64,000 nt of DNA from Rutidosis leptorrhynchoides (Eukaryota; Streptophyta; Magnoliopsida; Asterales; Asteraceae), in NCBI RefSeq assembly GCF_046630445.1, contig NC_092338.1, positions 152,568,501-152,632,500 of the forward strand. The letters are read 5' to 3'. The notes beneath the pieces are model-generated. The model was given only the letters and a program-made list of their open reading frames with translations, made no database searches and was not told the DNA's origin. Shown here piece by piece: positions 10,663 through 23,500 of the stretch. Numbering within the stretch: the first letter of the stretch is position 1; each line of letters starts with the position of its first letter. The position numbers and the translations under genes are program-made.

Positions 10663-12027
10663 ATGAACACAATAATCCATCTCCTAAAATCCTGCACATC
10701 CGCCGCCCACATCCATCAAATCCAAACTCAACTCATAATCAACCACCACCACATTTACCTCAACTCCACCGTCGCCCACCACTTCATCACCTCCTGCCGA
10801 TCTTTCTCCCTCATTATCTCAGCTCACCTCCTCTACACTCGTCACCTTCACTTCAAACCCCACGTTTTCATATGCAACACCCTCCTTAAATCCTTACCTC
10901 CTCATACATCCATCTCTTTTTACTCCCACATGATCCGTACATTTATTGTTCCCAACCATTACACCTTCCCTATTGTTCTTAAATCGCTATCACACCTTAA
11001 AGATTTCAATTGTGGGCAAGCGGTTCATACGCATGTCATGAAATTAGGTTATCTGAATGATATATTTATGTTAACAATTCTTTGTTAAATGTGTATGCTT
11101 CCTGTGGGGAAATGGGGTTATGAGGCCAGGTGTTCGATGAAATGTCTCAGAGAGATGTTGTGTCGTGGACGGTTATGATCACCGGGTATAAGCAATGCGG
11201 AAGGTTTAGTGATGCGTTATTGATGTTTGAACAAATGCAGTATGCGGGTGTGGCACCGAATCAAGTGACAATGGTTAATGCTTTATCGACGTGTGCGAGT
11301 TGTGGTAATGTTAACATGGGTATTTGGATACACCAGTTTATAAAAAGGGAAACTTGGAAGCTTGATGTGATATTGGGTACTGCGTTAGTTGACATGTACG
11401 GAAAATGCGGTAGGGTTGATGACGCTTTGAAAGTATTTGTTAGTTTGGAAGATAAGAATGTATACACATGGAATTCGTTGATTAAGGGTTTAGCAACTGC
11501 AAATAGTATTGACAATGTGCTGTTGTGGTTTGCGAAAATGGAGCAAGAAAAAGATATTAAGCCTGATGAAGTGACTTTAGTTGTGATTTTATCCTGCTTG
11601 TGCTTATTCTGGTTTAGTAGAAATCGGTAGTGAGATATTTACTTCATTATTAAATGGGAAATACGGATTTTTACCAAATGCGAAACATTATGCTTGTTTT
11701 GTTGATCTTTTAGCACGTTCGGGGAGGTTAAAAGAGGCTATGGAAGTAATTAAGGGAATGCCTTTTGAGCCTAGTAAAGGTGTATGGGGAGCTCTTCTTG
11801 CTGGTTGTAGAGTTCATGGAGATATAGAAATGTGTGAATTTGCAGCTTGGAATATTATAAAACTATCGCCAAATGATCGTGCTTGTTATGACATATTGTG
11901 TAGTTTGTATACTGATATGGGTAAGTGGAACGAACTGGAAAATGTTCGGGTGTTAATGAACGTTAGGGGGATAAAGAATGATTTTGAAGTTGCTAAGATG
12001 GAACCTAAATACATGTTGAGATATTAG
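10663..12027 (+). pseudogene. PPR copy A: decayed pentatricopeptide repeat gene (PLS class, E type)
   Basis: Alignable from ATG to stop with the intact 453-codon gene at 42698-44059, but broken three times. A 2-bp insertion near 11062-11072 (tatatttatgtt against tatatatatt) shifts the frame. A TGA at 11121-11123 replaces a Cys codon in the original frame. A 1-bp insertion near 11593 (atcctg against atctg) restores the original phase for the last 145 codons. PPR motifs remain readable, for instance RDVVSWTVMITGYKQCGRFS and GTALVDMYGKCGRVDDAL. The family binds organellar RNA, often for editing; this copy should give only truncated products. It is a tandem duplicate that has lost function. Confidence 0.9.
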
Positions 12028-12341
12028 TGTTGGAGATGCACTTTCTTTGGTTATTTCTTAACACCAATTTCTAGTGGAAGGTACAGTTTAATTGTATTGC
12101 GACTGTCAGCCAATCATGACATTTCGGGCTATAAATTCCAACGCTTCTAGACATTTGGCTGAATTCTGGGTATTCTTTCGTTTACTTCGTAGTAGTGTTC
12201 AGTTACTTTCCTCAAACAATGATAGGGTTCTAACTTTTTAGTACATTATAGAACTAAGAACAAAGTTTTATAGTTCGACATTAATTTTCATCTCTTTGAA
12301 GATGATAGAGCTGAGCTTACGTTTGCGGACCTGAATGATGA
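12028..12341. other. 3' flank of PPR copy A
   Basis: The first 80 bp match the 3' flank of PPR copy B (ctttggttatttctta block). After about 12110 the paralogy ends. I see no gene, apart from a short open stretch at about 12290-12343 that is too short to assign. Confidence 0.5.
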
Positions 12342-12451
12342 CATGGCCAGTGCCACTGCCTATCAGTATGTCGTATGTTTCTTTATCAACCCTACTATAG
12401 TTAGGAACTTACTTTATGATCCCACTGTCCCTTAAAAAGGTTTGACATCAT
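12342..12451 (+). mobile_element. 3' end fragment of a LINE
   Basis: Matches the last 110 bp of the LINE reverse-transcriptase region at 14140-14241 (catggcc.gtgccactgc, tatcagtatgt.gtatg, cccttaaaa.ggttttgac). It has no ATT tail. It seems to be a duplicated piece of the same LINE end. Confidence 0.7.
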
Positions 12452-12519
12452 AACTATTGGGGGTGAATTTTATCCTTTTTTTTCCTTCCTAAATGTTGAT
12501 ATCTTTTATTTGAGGGAGA

Positions 12520-12690
12520 GGGAGTATTTATTGTAAGTTATTCTGTTTTTTATTTATATATATGATAAATGATAATTGCAAGAATGAAGATATGAAATTT
12601 CTTTAATATTTTGATTGAGAAAGGAATCATCGACCGTTTGAATGTTTGGATATATGATTTTTGTAGCTCACATCATCACTGTTCAACATT
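12520..12690 (+). repeat. Direct repeat, left copy (partner about 16378-16600)
   Basis: Shared blocks: attgtaagttattctgttt, gataattgcaag, gagaaaggaatcatcga, and catcatcactgttcaacatt, in the same order at both places. The LINE, its ATT tail, the tandem repeat and the Helitron end lie between the two copies. Before the left copy is a LINE 3' end, as there is upstream of the right copy, so a tandem duplication of the whole block is likely. Confidence 0.7.
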
Positions 12691-14231
12691 CGGCAAGGAG
12701 ATCCCCGTCCCCTTTTCTATTCCTCATAGTGGGTGAAGCTTTAAATATAGTTTTCAAGGACGCAAGTAATCTGGGAATTTTTAAAGGGATTTCAGTCGGG
12801 GAAAAAGGTGAATTTAACTCACCTCCAATATGCAGATGACGCACTTTTCTTTGGCAAGTGGTCTTTATCGAATATAACTAATTTTATACACATTGTCTCC
12901 TGCTTTGGTGACGTCTCAGGCCTGAAAATTAACTTCGCCAAGAGTCGAATTTTTGGGGTTAACGTGTTGGATCAGGAGGTCATCGCTGTCTGCAATGCCT
13001 TAAACTGCGCCAAAGGTACCCTTCCTTTCTCTTATTTGGGGCTATCAGTTGGCCAATCGATGAACAAAACAAAGGCTTGGGATAGTATTGTCAACAAATT
13101 CCTTGCCAAACTCAGCCCGTGGAAAGCTAAAACCCTCTCAATTGGAGGTAGAGTTACGTTGGTAAAGTCGGTTTTAAGTAGTATCCCTCTTTTTTTTTCA
13201 TGTGTATTTTCAAAGCCCCGATCAATAAAATTGAAGTTTTGAGAAGAAACTTCATGTGGTACAATAAAGAGGGCAAGGGTATTACTTGGGTAAATTGGTA
13301 TAAAGTTCTAGCCTCAAAAGCGTGTGGTGGTCTCGGTATCGGAGTCTCCGAGCGAAAAATCTCAGCTTGCTCGTCAAGTGGTGGTGCCGATACAAAAAAG
13401 AAAGTAATCCTCTGTGGGTTGAGATAATCAATTCAATTAATGGTGATAATGCCTTGAGCAGTAGCGTGCTAGTTGGTAACACAAGAGGTGTTTGGCTGAA
13501 AATAATCAAGGCTGGGCTAGATGTCGATCAAACTGGTGTTCTGTTTTCTAACTCTTTTAGTCGTAAAATTGGAGATGGTAACTCCACCTTCTTTTGGCTC
13601 GACACATGGCTACCTAATTCGTCTTTGAACTTGAAATCCAGGTACCCAAGACTCTTCGCTTTAGATTCTAACAAATCATGTCTGGTTGCGGATAGAGTCT
13701 ATAATTCGGATCATTGTTTGGAGGGAAAATGGGACTGGGGCAACTCAATTCGTGGAAGAGCTCAAATTGAGCTGAATAATATCTCTGATGAAATAGCTTT
13801 GGGGCCCTTATTATCAGATAATGCTGATTCTTGGTCTTGGAATCTCAAAGCAAGTGGGGGTGTTTAAGGTCCACCATCTTTCAACCCTCATTGATCGTGA
13901 GCTTCTCAGAATACCACCAGATCTAAACTCGGCAAGCTGGTTGCCATGTCTCCCTTCAAAGGTTAACATTTTTATATGGCAATTAAACCTTGACAAACTT
14001 GCTACTAGATCAGATTTGATAAGGCGTGGCCTTCTTATTGATCCCTCTTGCCCATTTTGCGAAGAGGTATATGAAGACGCGAAGCATGTATTTCTTAGTT
14101 GCAGGTTCACTATGCCTCTTTGGAGAAGCCTCTTTTCATGGCCTGTGCCACTGCGTATCAGTATGTTGTATGTTTCTTTATCAGCCCTTTTTATAGTTAG
14201 AAACTTGCTTTATGATCCCTCTGTCCCTTAA
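12691..14231 (+). pseudogene. LINE reverse transcriptase and zf-RVT domain, truncated and frameshifted
   Basis: The 3' half of an L1-type LINE ORF2 spread over several frames (12642-12839, 12808-13242, 13322-13867, 13821-14231). Order of landmarks: SPFLFLIVGEAL, then LQYADDALFFG with the YADD catalytic motif, then GLKINFAKSR and FSYLGLSVG. After these come LSIGGRVTLVKSVLSSIPLF and finally the zf-RVT zinc-binding region CPFCEEVYEDAKHVFLSC. The endonuclease and N-terminal reverse-transcriptase parts are absent, as expected for a 5'-truncated LINE. The stop at 14229-14231 lies about 12 bp before the ATT tail. At least three frame changes make it inactive. Confidence 0.9.
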
Positions 14232-14241
14232 AAGGTTTTGA

Positions 14242-15568
<1,327 letters not shown>

Positions 15569-15577
15569 CACTACTTG

Positions 15578-16100
15578 GCATGGAACTTTTTGTCGTTCCA
15601 TGAGGCAGAAACGACACTCCCCACCCAAAATTTACAAACCCAAGCCTCCAACTATCTTCCAAACTCTAATTTTTACTCCGGCATGGAACTTTTTGTCGTT
15701 CCATGAGGCAGAAACGACACTCCCCACCCAAAATTTACAAACCCAAGCCTCCAACTATCTTCCAAACTCTAATTTTTCCAGGAGTAACAACCGTTATGGA
15801 ACTTTTTTGAGGCAGCCAAAATTTACAAACCCAAGCCTCCAACTATCTTCCAAACTCTAATTTTTCCAGGAGTAACAACCGTTATGGAACTTTTTTGAGG
15901 CAGAAACGACACTCCCCACCCAAAATTTACAAACCCAAGCCTCCAACTATCTTCCAAACTCTAATTTTTCCAGGGGTAACAACCGTTATGGAACTTTTTG
16001 TCGTTCCATGAGGCAGAAACGACACTCCCCACCCAAAATTTACAAACCCAAGCCTCCAACTATCTTCCAAACTCTAATTTTTCCAGGGGTAACAACCGTC
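15578..16100. repeat. Tandem minisatellite, five units of about 85-118 bp
   Basis: Units carry atggaacttttt, gtcgttccatgaggcag, aaacgacactccccaccc, aaaatttacaaacccaagcc and tccaactatcttccaaactc in order. Units 3 and 4 lack part of the atgaggcagaaacgac section. atggaac and gttccat within a unit can pair as a hairpin. The array abuts the ATT repeat on the left and a Helitron-type 3' end on the right. Confidence 0.9.
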
Positions 16101-16370
16101 AATTTTCATCGGACCGTATCTTCCCGCTCGCCAAACATTACATTTTTTCGGCACCACCGTTCAACTCGGAATAATTTTATGAACACAACGCAACTAACTA
16201 TACGCGAAACGCACACCTTTTAAAAAAAAACGCTAAACACACCGATATCTAAAACAGAGCTGAACACGTGCCGTTTTTGCTTCTATAAATACCTAACGCT
16301 ACGTTAACTATGAATATACAACCCGGAAGGTCCCGCCGCAACGCGCGGGCCGATCCGGATCTCGTCGTAA
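16101..16370 (+). mobile_element. Helitron-type 3' terminal region (degenerate)
   Basis: Aligns with 45700-45970: caccgttcaactcg..ataat, aactatacgcgaaac, cgttaacta.gaata..caaccc. It ends in the hairpin-prone cccgccgcaacgcgcgggc typical of plant Helitron ends. The expected CTAG is changed to ctcg, so the terminus is mutated. Confidence 0.55.
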
Positions 16371-16377
16371 CTATTTG

Positions 16378-16600
16378 AGGGAGGAGTATTGATTGTAAGT
16401 TATTCTGTTTTATATTAAATATTAATAATATAAAATATTAATATAAAATATTTGAAATTTTGTACATTATAGGTGGATTCTTGATAATTGCAAGGAAGTT
16501 ATGGATTGCTTTAATAGTTGGATCGAGAAAGGAATCATCGATCGACCGTTTGAATCGACCGTTTGAATGTATGATTTTTGTATCTCACATCATCACTGTT
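16378..16600 (+). repeat. Direct repeat, right copy (partner 12520-12690)
   Basis: See the left copy for shared blocks. Here the ccgtttgaatcgaccgtttgaat part is locally duplicated, and an extra AT-rich stretch (16405-16480) is present. Confidence 0.65.
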
Positions 16601-17400
16601 CAACATTTGGTTTATTGCTCCCGTGGTAATATTATTTATAACTTGTGATTTTGCTCCAACAGGATGTGGTCGAGAAAAGCTTTCTGCAATTGACTTACAC
16701 CATCTAGTTTTGAATGTTGGTGGCTAAAGTGTGAAAGTTGGTTTTCTTGAGGATGTTGTTTGAAGCCTTGTGTCTAAAGTCTAAAGTTTACAAGTAGACG
16801 TACATATGTTAGCTTCATTTTCCACCATATACAACTTTTTCCAAAATGCATTGTAATCTAATTAACATTTAGGCTCAATGATTGCCTGATTGGGCACACA
16901 TACAGTTGAAAAAGGGTAAATCAAACACAATACTTATGTTGGTTAACAGTATAATATGCTTAGATTCTATTCACTAAAGATTCAATTTATTTTGTTACTT
17001 GCAAAGGAATGGTAACATATTTATTAGTACAAACTTTGTCTCAATATTTGCATGCTTTATTTCACGTGTCCTTTTATAACATTTTTTTTTCTTTTGAACA
17101 GTATAACATTTTGATTTGTATGACTACTTATATTTTAACTATGATGATTGTACATTCATTCACATACATTTCTTTTAAAACTTGTTATCCTACATCCTAT
17201 GTTAAGTCACAAGAAGTTTCACTCACATACATTTCTTTTAAACTTGTATTCAACTTTTATTCATTTATGTTTAAGATTGCCAAATTTATTTCCAACGCTT
17301 ACAGTGGTAATGAAACAAGTTAATTAATTAAAATTTCCAAACAGCCATTATTAATTACTCGTATCAGATGTAGATATAGTTGAACTGATCACAATCAACA
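16601..17400. other. Unassigned intergenic DNA
   Basis: No supportable gene. A splice-acceptor-like ttttgctccaacag occurs near 16660 before a short open stretch. A 25-bp direct repeat, tcacatacatttcttttaaaactt-like, occurs near 17160 and 17222. Confidence 0.3.
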
Positions 17401-17549
17401 ACATTTCAAACAAGCCAATGGGGCTTTGCCTCATTGGTCACCATGTTAACATGGTGTTCGAGGAGACCAAGGGTTCGAGTCTCGGGGGGGGGGGGGGGGG
17501 GGGGGGGGGGGATTTTCGTGAATTAACTCTAACCACTAACATTGCCTTT

Positions 17550-17590
<41 letters not shown>

Positions 17591-17601
17591 ATTTCAAACA
17601 A
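17401..17601 (+). mobile_element. tRNA-derived SINE with 13-bp target duplication
   Basis: Flanked by acatttcaaacaa at 17401-17413 and 17589-17601. The body starts gccaatggggctttgcc and holds a pol III B box gggttcgagtctc at about 17471-17483. It runs through 28 consecutive G residues (17484-17511) and ends in a poly(A) tail of about 35 bases. Head, box, tail and duplication together make a short retroposon. The intact duplication points to a young insertion. The A box is less clear. Confidence 0.8.
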
Positions 17602-17881
17602 CAAAGAATTAGTTTGACCCAAAATCAAAGGAGTAATATTCATTAACAGCACTTTTATAAACAGCAGTATACGTTCATACACAGCACTTTTTTTTTTTTT
17701 TAATCCAAACATAAACAACAAACAACAGTATATATCAGTTGATCACTTGATCTTAGCTCATATCAGGATAAAGTTAGCTAATTTCTTACCAGAAATGCGC
17801 AATTCAATTATAAACAAAATTAACCGATAAATTCACCGAGCTTCAATGAATAGCTCAATCGATATTAATTCTGCCTCATAA
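17602..17881. other. 3' flank of the B3-domain gene
   Basis: AT-rich, with a T run at about 17688-17702. No other feature seen. Confidence 0.4.
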
Positions 17882-18733
17882 TTAAGCACGAACAATCGCA
17901 AAGCAAAGTTGGTCTTCAACGCCCCGAAACGACCAAACCAGAATTTTCATATCTTTTGACAATTTGTTATGTTCCACAAACGCATTCCACATGGTTTTCA
18001 ACACATAATTAGTCGCCCGACCCATCTGCCATAATGTAAGATTCGAATTCAATTTACGCCTTCTTGAATCGAAAACCGTCACCATTAAATTTTTGCTATT
18101 CCTTTCCATGATCATTCTATCATTTGAATTCAACAACTCGAAATCTGAATCCTCTAGTTGTTTCCCGGGCATCAACAAGCGTCCTAGATTTGGATCCACA
18201 TCAGATTTCGTTAATTTCTTCTTGATGAACAACTTTGCCTGCGTACCACCACTGCTCGCTATAAATTGTTTCACATTATCCACCCTAATAATTAATTCAT
18301 CACGGATGATCACTCCCAAACTAGGGTTTTCAGAAAACACAACATCAGATACTTGGATAATATCATCTTTCTTTAAATCCATCGAAACATCATCTTTTTG
18401 ATCACCAACATTCATCTTACTAGCACCAGCAGTATTAAGGTTTCTTGAAGAGTTTTCAAGTTTAGGGGTTTCTGAATACCCAGCATTATTTCTTGAACCC
18501 AAGATTTCATAATTCTTCAACTTCATGATGACGTCATCTTGTTGATCACCAACATTCATCTTATTAAAACCAGTATCAAGGTTTCTTGAACAATTTCCAG
18601 AATTGGGGTTTTTTGAAAATCTTGAACCCAAAAATTCGATATTTTTTAACTCCGTGATGACGTCATCATCACCCTCACCAACATACGAACTAGGGTCATT
18701 TATATTTCTTGAATCTCGTAACTTTCTTTTTTT
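17882..18733 (-). pseudogene. B3-domain gene, 3' part (C-terminal 283 codons)
   Basis: Continuation of the gene that starts at 27320; the reading frame is open from the retrotransposon junction to the stop at 17882. The first 150 residues form about three diverged repeats of roughly 45 residues (xxKMNVGDQxDDVxMxLK). The last 115 residues look like a plant B3 DNA-binding domain of the At2g31862/DUF313 type: KKLTKSDVDPNLGRLLMPGK, then LTLWQM, LKTMWNAFVEHNKL, ILVWSFRG and LCFAIV. B3 proteins act in the nucleus on DNA; the target is unknown. In its present state it has no start codon of its own in a plausible position. The gene is cut by the copia element at 18739-26978. Confidence 0.75.
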
Positions 18734-18738
18734 GTTAC
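18734..18738. repeat. Target-site duplication gttac (left) of the copia element
   Basis: Same five bases at 26979-26983, directly outside the other LTR. Confidence 0.9.
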
Positions 18739-19658
18739 TGATGGAAAATCGTGTGTACTTTCAAATCAGATTAACGCAGCGGATAGTTAAAATAAACTTA
18801 TTATTACAAAACATGCACACGATATACCTTTAGATCCAGTTACACCACTAATAATTGTCAAAATATATAAATTCACAAAGTGAGTAAACGATATACCTTT
18901 CCTGAAGAAATGGATTGTAGGAGAGAAACTTACGATCAATAGTATGACCGTCTCTTTGGATAGTCCACACTACACTTCAAACGATCGCCAATGGATGCTA
19001 GTCCAATACCCAAGTAACAATTAATCAACTCTTGATTAATTGTCCGAAACTTTTAAAGACAAGAATACTTCGTATATTTTGGTTTGCAAAATAAAGAATC
19101 AAAGGAATATGTGATGACACTTGGTTTCCTTTAAAGTTGAGTCAAAACAAAAGGAATAGTGTTTTAAATATGTGTACTCTTCTTCTGTGTTTTTGGGAAC
19201 TCACTCCCGTTATATATATTGAACATATATGTATATTATATAATATATAGGAATATATATTATATAATATATAGGAATAGAAATATTATGACACGTTCTA
19301 TTCTGCTCCATATGTATACTATATAATATATAGAAATAGATTTATAATGACATGTTAACTGCTCCATAAACCTACTCCATGTTCCAACTCCAAGTTGGTA
19401 TATACAGATGGCATATATAGTATACAAAGAATTATGACAAGCAACCAACTCCATGTTGGTTTTATTTTATTCAACATTCCATTCACTAATTCAAATGAAG
19501 TATATTAATTAGTTTTGCTTGGGTGATATACTAATATATATATATATATATCATATATATATTTAGTTTGACGTCTAGGTGTATATGTGTGTGACCCCGA
19601 AGGCTCAAACGAATTTAGCCATATAGTTATATGTTGTACCTTGCACATTAATCCTACA
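18739..19658 (-). repeat. 3' LTR of the copia element
   Basis: 920 bp, TGATGGAAAATCG ... CCTACA on the plus strand. It matches the 916-bp LTR at 26063-26978 apart from the length of an AT run near 19540. Confidence 0.93.
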
Positions 19659-19673
19659 GACTCCCACTTGTGC
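19659..19673 (-). other. Polypurine tract of the copia element
   Basis: Minus strand reads acaagtgggagtc immediately before the 3' LTR. Confidence 0.75.
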
Positions 19674-20500
19674 ATGGTACAACATCATGTAACTATACAA
19701 ACAATGGATACCGTCTAGCAACAGGCCATTGTCCCTAAATTCACGTGAGGGTAGTTTCTCAGAACTGCATACAGTAAGTGTTAAATGTCATTCGTCCTTT
19801 TGTTTCAAATACTTTAGTTAAACTTGAGATATGGATCATCGGTCATTCTCATTTGTTTAACAATTTTATTTCTCGATCTTAGAATTGAATTAGATCACCA
19901 GATTAATTAAGTATCATCTTAATTACATCTGGGTGCGGCCACACAAATATCTTATTCATTCATCGAGTAGCTCAAGAGTATCTAACTCCAAACATTTTGG
20001 AGGAACAAATCCTATATTGCATACACGTGTCTCTCACGAGCTTTACATTATACCCAATAATGGCCTTTATTACAGTCTTATTCAGGACAGCATTTAACCA
20101 TATCAAAGTACAATATTTCACACATCAAAACCGGCGTGCATCTCAAGTCTAAGGACATAAAAACATAATCACTAAAAGATTCACTACTGACAACCATCCA
20201 TGTAGTGATATCTCGGTTGGGTCATTCCAATATTCATCATCAATGAATACATATGAATTTTGGTCTCTACAAGTTAACTATTTATCATTAATAAATATAA
20301 ACCAAAACTTCATATTAATCTTAATTCATGTTATTCCCATAACATGATCGATTATGGAGATTTTGAATAATCAACAATTACTCATGGATTAAACATGCTA
20401 ATATAGAACATAGTGATATAAATGAAAATGATCATACCATCAATATATCAATTCATTATGATAAAACTGTTTAATGTTCCAAAAATATCCAAATACTAAA
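19674..20500 (-). other. Non-coding tail of the copia element
   Basis: Between the pol stop and the polypurine tract. No open frame of note. Confidence 0.6.
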
Positions 20501-23500
20501 TTACAAATTAAAAAGATCAGCAGCATAACGAAGTCCAATACTACTAGCATGATCATCATGCTTGTTGTGTGTCATGGGCTTCGTGAACGGGTCAGCCACA
20601 TTATCATCTGTATGAACCTTAAGAATACTAATATCATTCCTCTCAACGACTTCTTGAATGTAGTCAAACTTTCGAAGAATGTGTCTGCTACCTTTACGTA
20701 CACTTGATTCTTTCGCAAGTATAATAGCACTTGAATTATCACAGTACATTTCCATAGGGGATTCAATGCTGGGAACTACTCCGAGTTCAGCAATAAACTT
20801 CCTAATCCAGACAGCTTCTTGAGCAGCTTCTGAAGCAGCAATGTATTCTGCTTCCGTTGTAGACTGTGCAACTGTGGTCTGCTTTGAGCTTCTCCAATCA
20901 ACTGCCCCGCCATTCATGACAAAGACATACCCTGACTGGGATCGGGAATCATCTCGATCAGTTTGGAAGCTAGCATCTGTATAACATCTAATACTCAACT
21001 CTTCTTCCAAACCACCGTAAACCAAGAACATATCTTTAGTTCTCCGCAAATACTTAAGAATGCTCTTAACAGCAATCCAATGTTCTTCACCTGGATTCTG
21101 TTGATAACGACTCGTCAAACTCAAAGCTAACGAGACATCAGGTCTAGTACATAACATAGCATACATAATGGATCCTATAGCCGAAGCATAAGGAACACAT
21201 TTCATTCGTCTTATCTCATCAGGTGTGATAGGACTTTGAGACTTGCTCAAGGTTATGCCCTTTTGCATGGGCAATGCTCCGCGCTTGGAGTTTTGCATGT
21301 TAAATCTTCGTAAGATTTTGTCAATGTATGTACTTTGACTCAAACCAATAAGCCTTTTGGATCTATTTCTATAGATCCTGATTCCTAAAATATACTTAGC
21401 TTCTCCAAGATCTTTTATGGCAAAACATTTTCCAAGCCAAGATTTGACATCTTGCAAAGTTGGAATGTCATTTCCAATAAGTAGTATGTCATCAACATAC
21501 AAGATCAAGAAGACAACTTTGCTCCCACTAGCTCTAATGTAAACACAGGGCTCATCTTGGTTTTGAGAAAAACCAAACTCTTTGATTTTCTGATCAAACT
21601 TAAGATTCCAGCTCCTGGATGCTTGCTTTAATCCATAAATGGATTTTAGAAGCTTGCATACTTTATTAGGATGCTTTGGATTTACAAACCCTTCCGGCTG
21701 AACCATATATACGTCCTCACTTAGGTCGCCATTTAGGAAAGCGGTTTTCACATCCATTTGCCATATTTCATAATTATGAAAAGCTGCTATGGCAATAAGT
21801 ATCCTAATTGACTTAATGCTCGCGACTGGTGAATAAGTTTCCTCATAATCAATTCCTTGAGTTTGAGTATAACCTTTTGCCACCAATCGAGCCTTAAAAG
21901 TGTTTACATTACCGTCCATGTCAGCCTTCTTCTTGTAGACCCATTTACACCCAACTGGTTTACAATTGGGTGGAAGATCAATCAAGTCCCATACTTGATT
22001 TTCTTTCATGGACTGCATCTCTGTATTCATAGCATCTCCCCATTTTTCAGATTCTAAACCTGATATGGCCTCACGGTAGCTAGAGGGTTCATCATAATCC
22101 CCTAGATGAGATTCATCTGAATTAATCAGAAGATTTAACTTCTCAGGTCGATGAGGAGTTCTACTAGATCTACGAATTATAGGTGCAACACGTTCTGGCT
22201 CATCAACAATGTGCTCAGCTTCAACGTGTGGATAACTAGTGCCTTCAAAAGGTATGTTACCTTGTGATTCTTGAATTTCTTCAAGATCTACTTTACTCCC
22301 ACTGACTTCTTGTAAGAGAAGATCTCTTTCAAAGAATTCAGCAAACCGAGCAGTAAACACTTTGTTTTCAGCTTGGTAGTAAAAGTAGTAACCCATTGTT
22401 TCCTTTGGGTATCCCACAAAGTGACATTTGATACCTCTGGGTTCTAACTTGTTTGAAGTGTCACGTTTCACATACGCTTCACAACCCCAGACTTTCAAAT
22501 AAGACAACTTAGGACTCTTTCCATGCCATAACTCATATGGTGTCTTATCTACCTTCTTGGTTGGAACCATATTGAGTATGCGTGCAGCAGACTCTAATGC
22601 ATAACCCCAAAAAGACATCGGTAGAGTAGTTAGACTCATCATAGATCGAACCATATCAAGTAAAGTTCGATTCCTCCGCTCCGACACACTATTGTGCTGT
22701 GGTGTATAAGGTGGAGTGAATTGTGAGACAATCCCACAATTCTTCAGGTGGTCCAAAAACTCTTGACTCATATATTCCCCTCCCCGATCAGAACGAAGGG
22801 CTTTAATGGTCTTTCCAAGTTGATTCTCTACTTCATTTTGGAAGATTTTGAACGTTTCAAAAACTTCATGTTTATGTTTCAGCAAGTAAACATAACCATA
22901 TCTACTATAATCATCAGTAAATGTAACGAAGTATGTTTCACCATTTCTAGACATAGTTCTAAAAGGGCCACATACATCAGTATGTATTAGTCCTAAAAGA
23001 TCTTTAGCTCTTTCACCTAAACCGGAGAAAGGAGCCTTTGTCATCTTTCCACATAAACATGACTCGCATACATCAAATGACTCAGAGCCAGTTGATTCCA
23101 AAATCCCATCAGATTGGAGTTTTGAAATGCGTTGTTTGTTTATATGACCAAGACGACAATGCCATAGATAGGTATTATTCAAGTCTTTCTTGACTCGTTT
23201 GACAGTACATGTATATACAGAATTATTATTTGAAATTACACCATGCATATCAATTTCAAAAATGCCATCACGTGGAATAGCATTAAAATAAAATACATTA
23301 TTCTTAGAAACTGAAATACCAAAGTGCGTAAATGTAAGTTCAAAACCAACATTTTTCAAAAGAGAAACTGAAATTACATTGCTCGTAATACTAGGAGCAT
23401 AATGACATTGTTCCAACAAAACAATAAGACCACTAGGTAGAGTAAGCTCATAGGTGCCAATAGCTTCGACTGCAGCTCGAGCCCCATTGCCCACTCTTAA

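Noticed and set aside
15578-16100. CRISPR-like array (repeats with spacers)
   Set aside because: The units are contiguous tandem repeats with internal deletions and no unique spacers, in a plant nuclear context.
19260-19454. A 64-codon frame found identically at 26584-26778
   Set aside because: It lies in both copia LTRs, so the identity reflects LTR identity, not a conserved protein.
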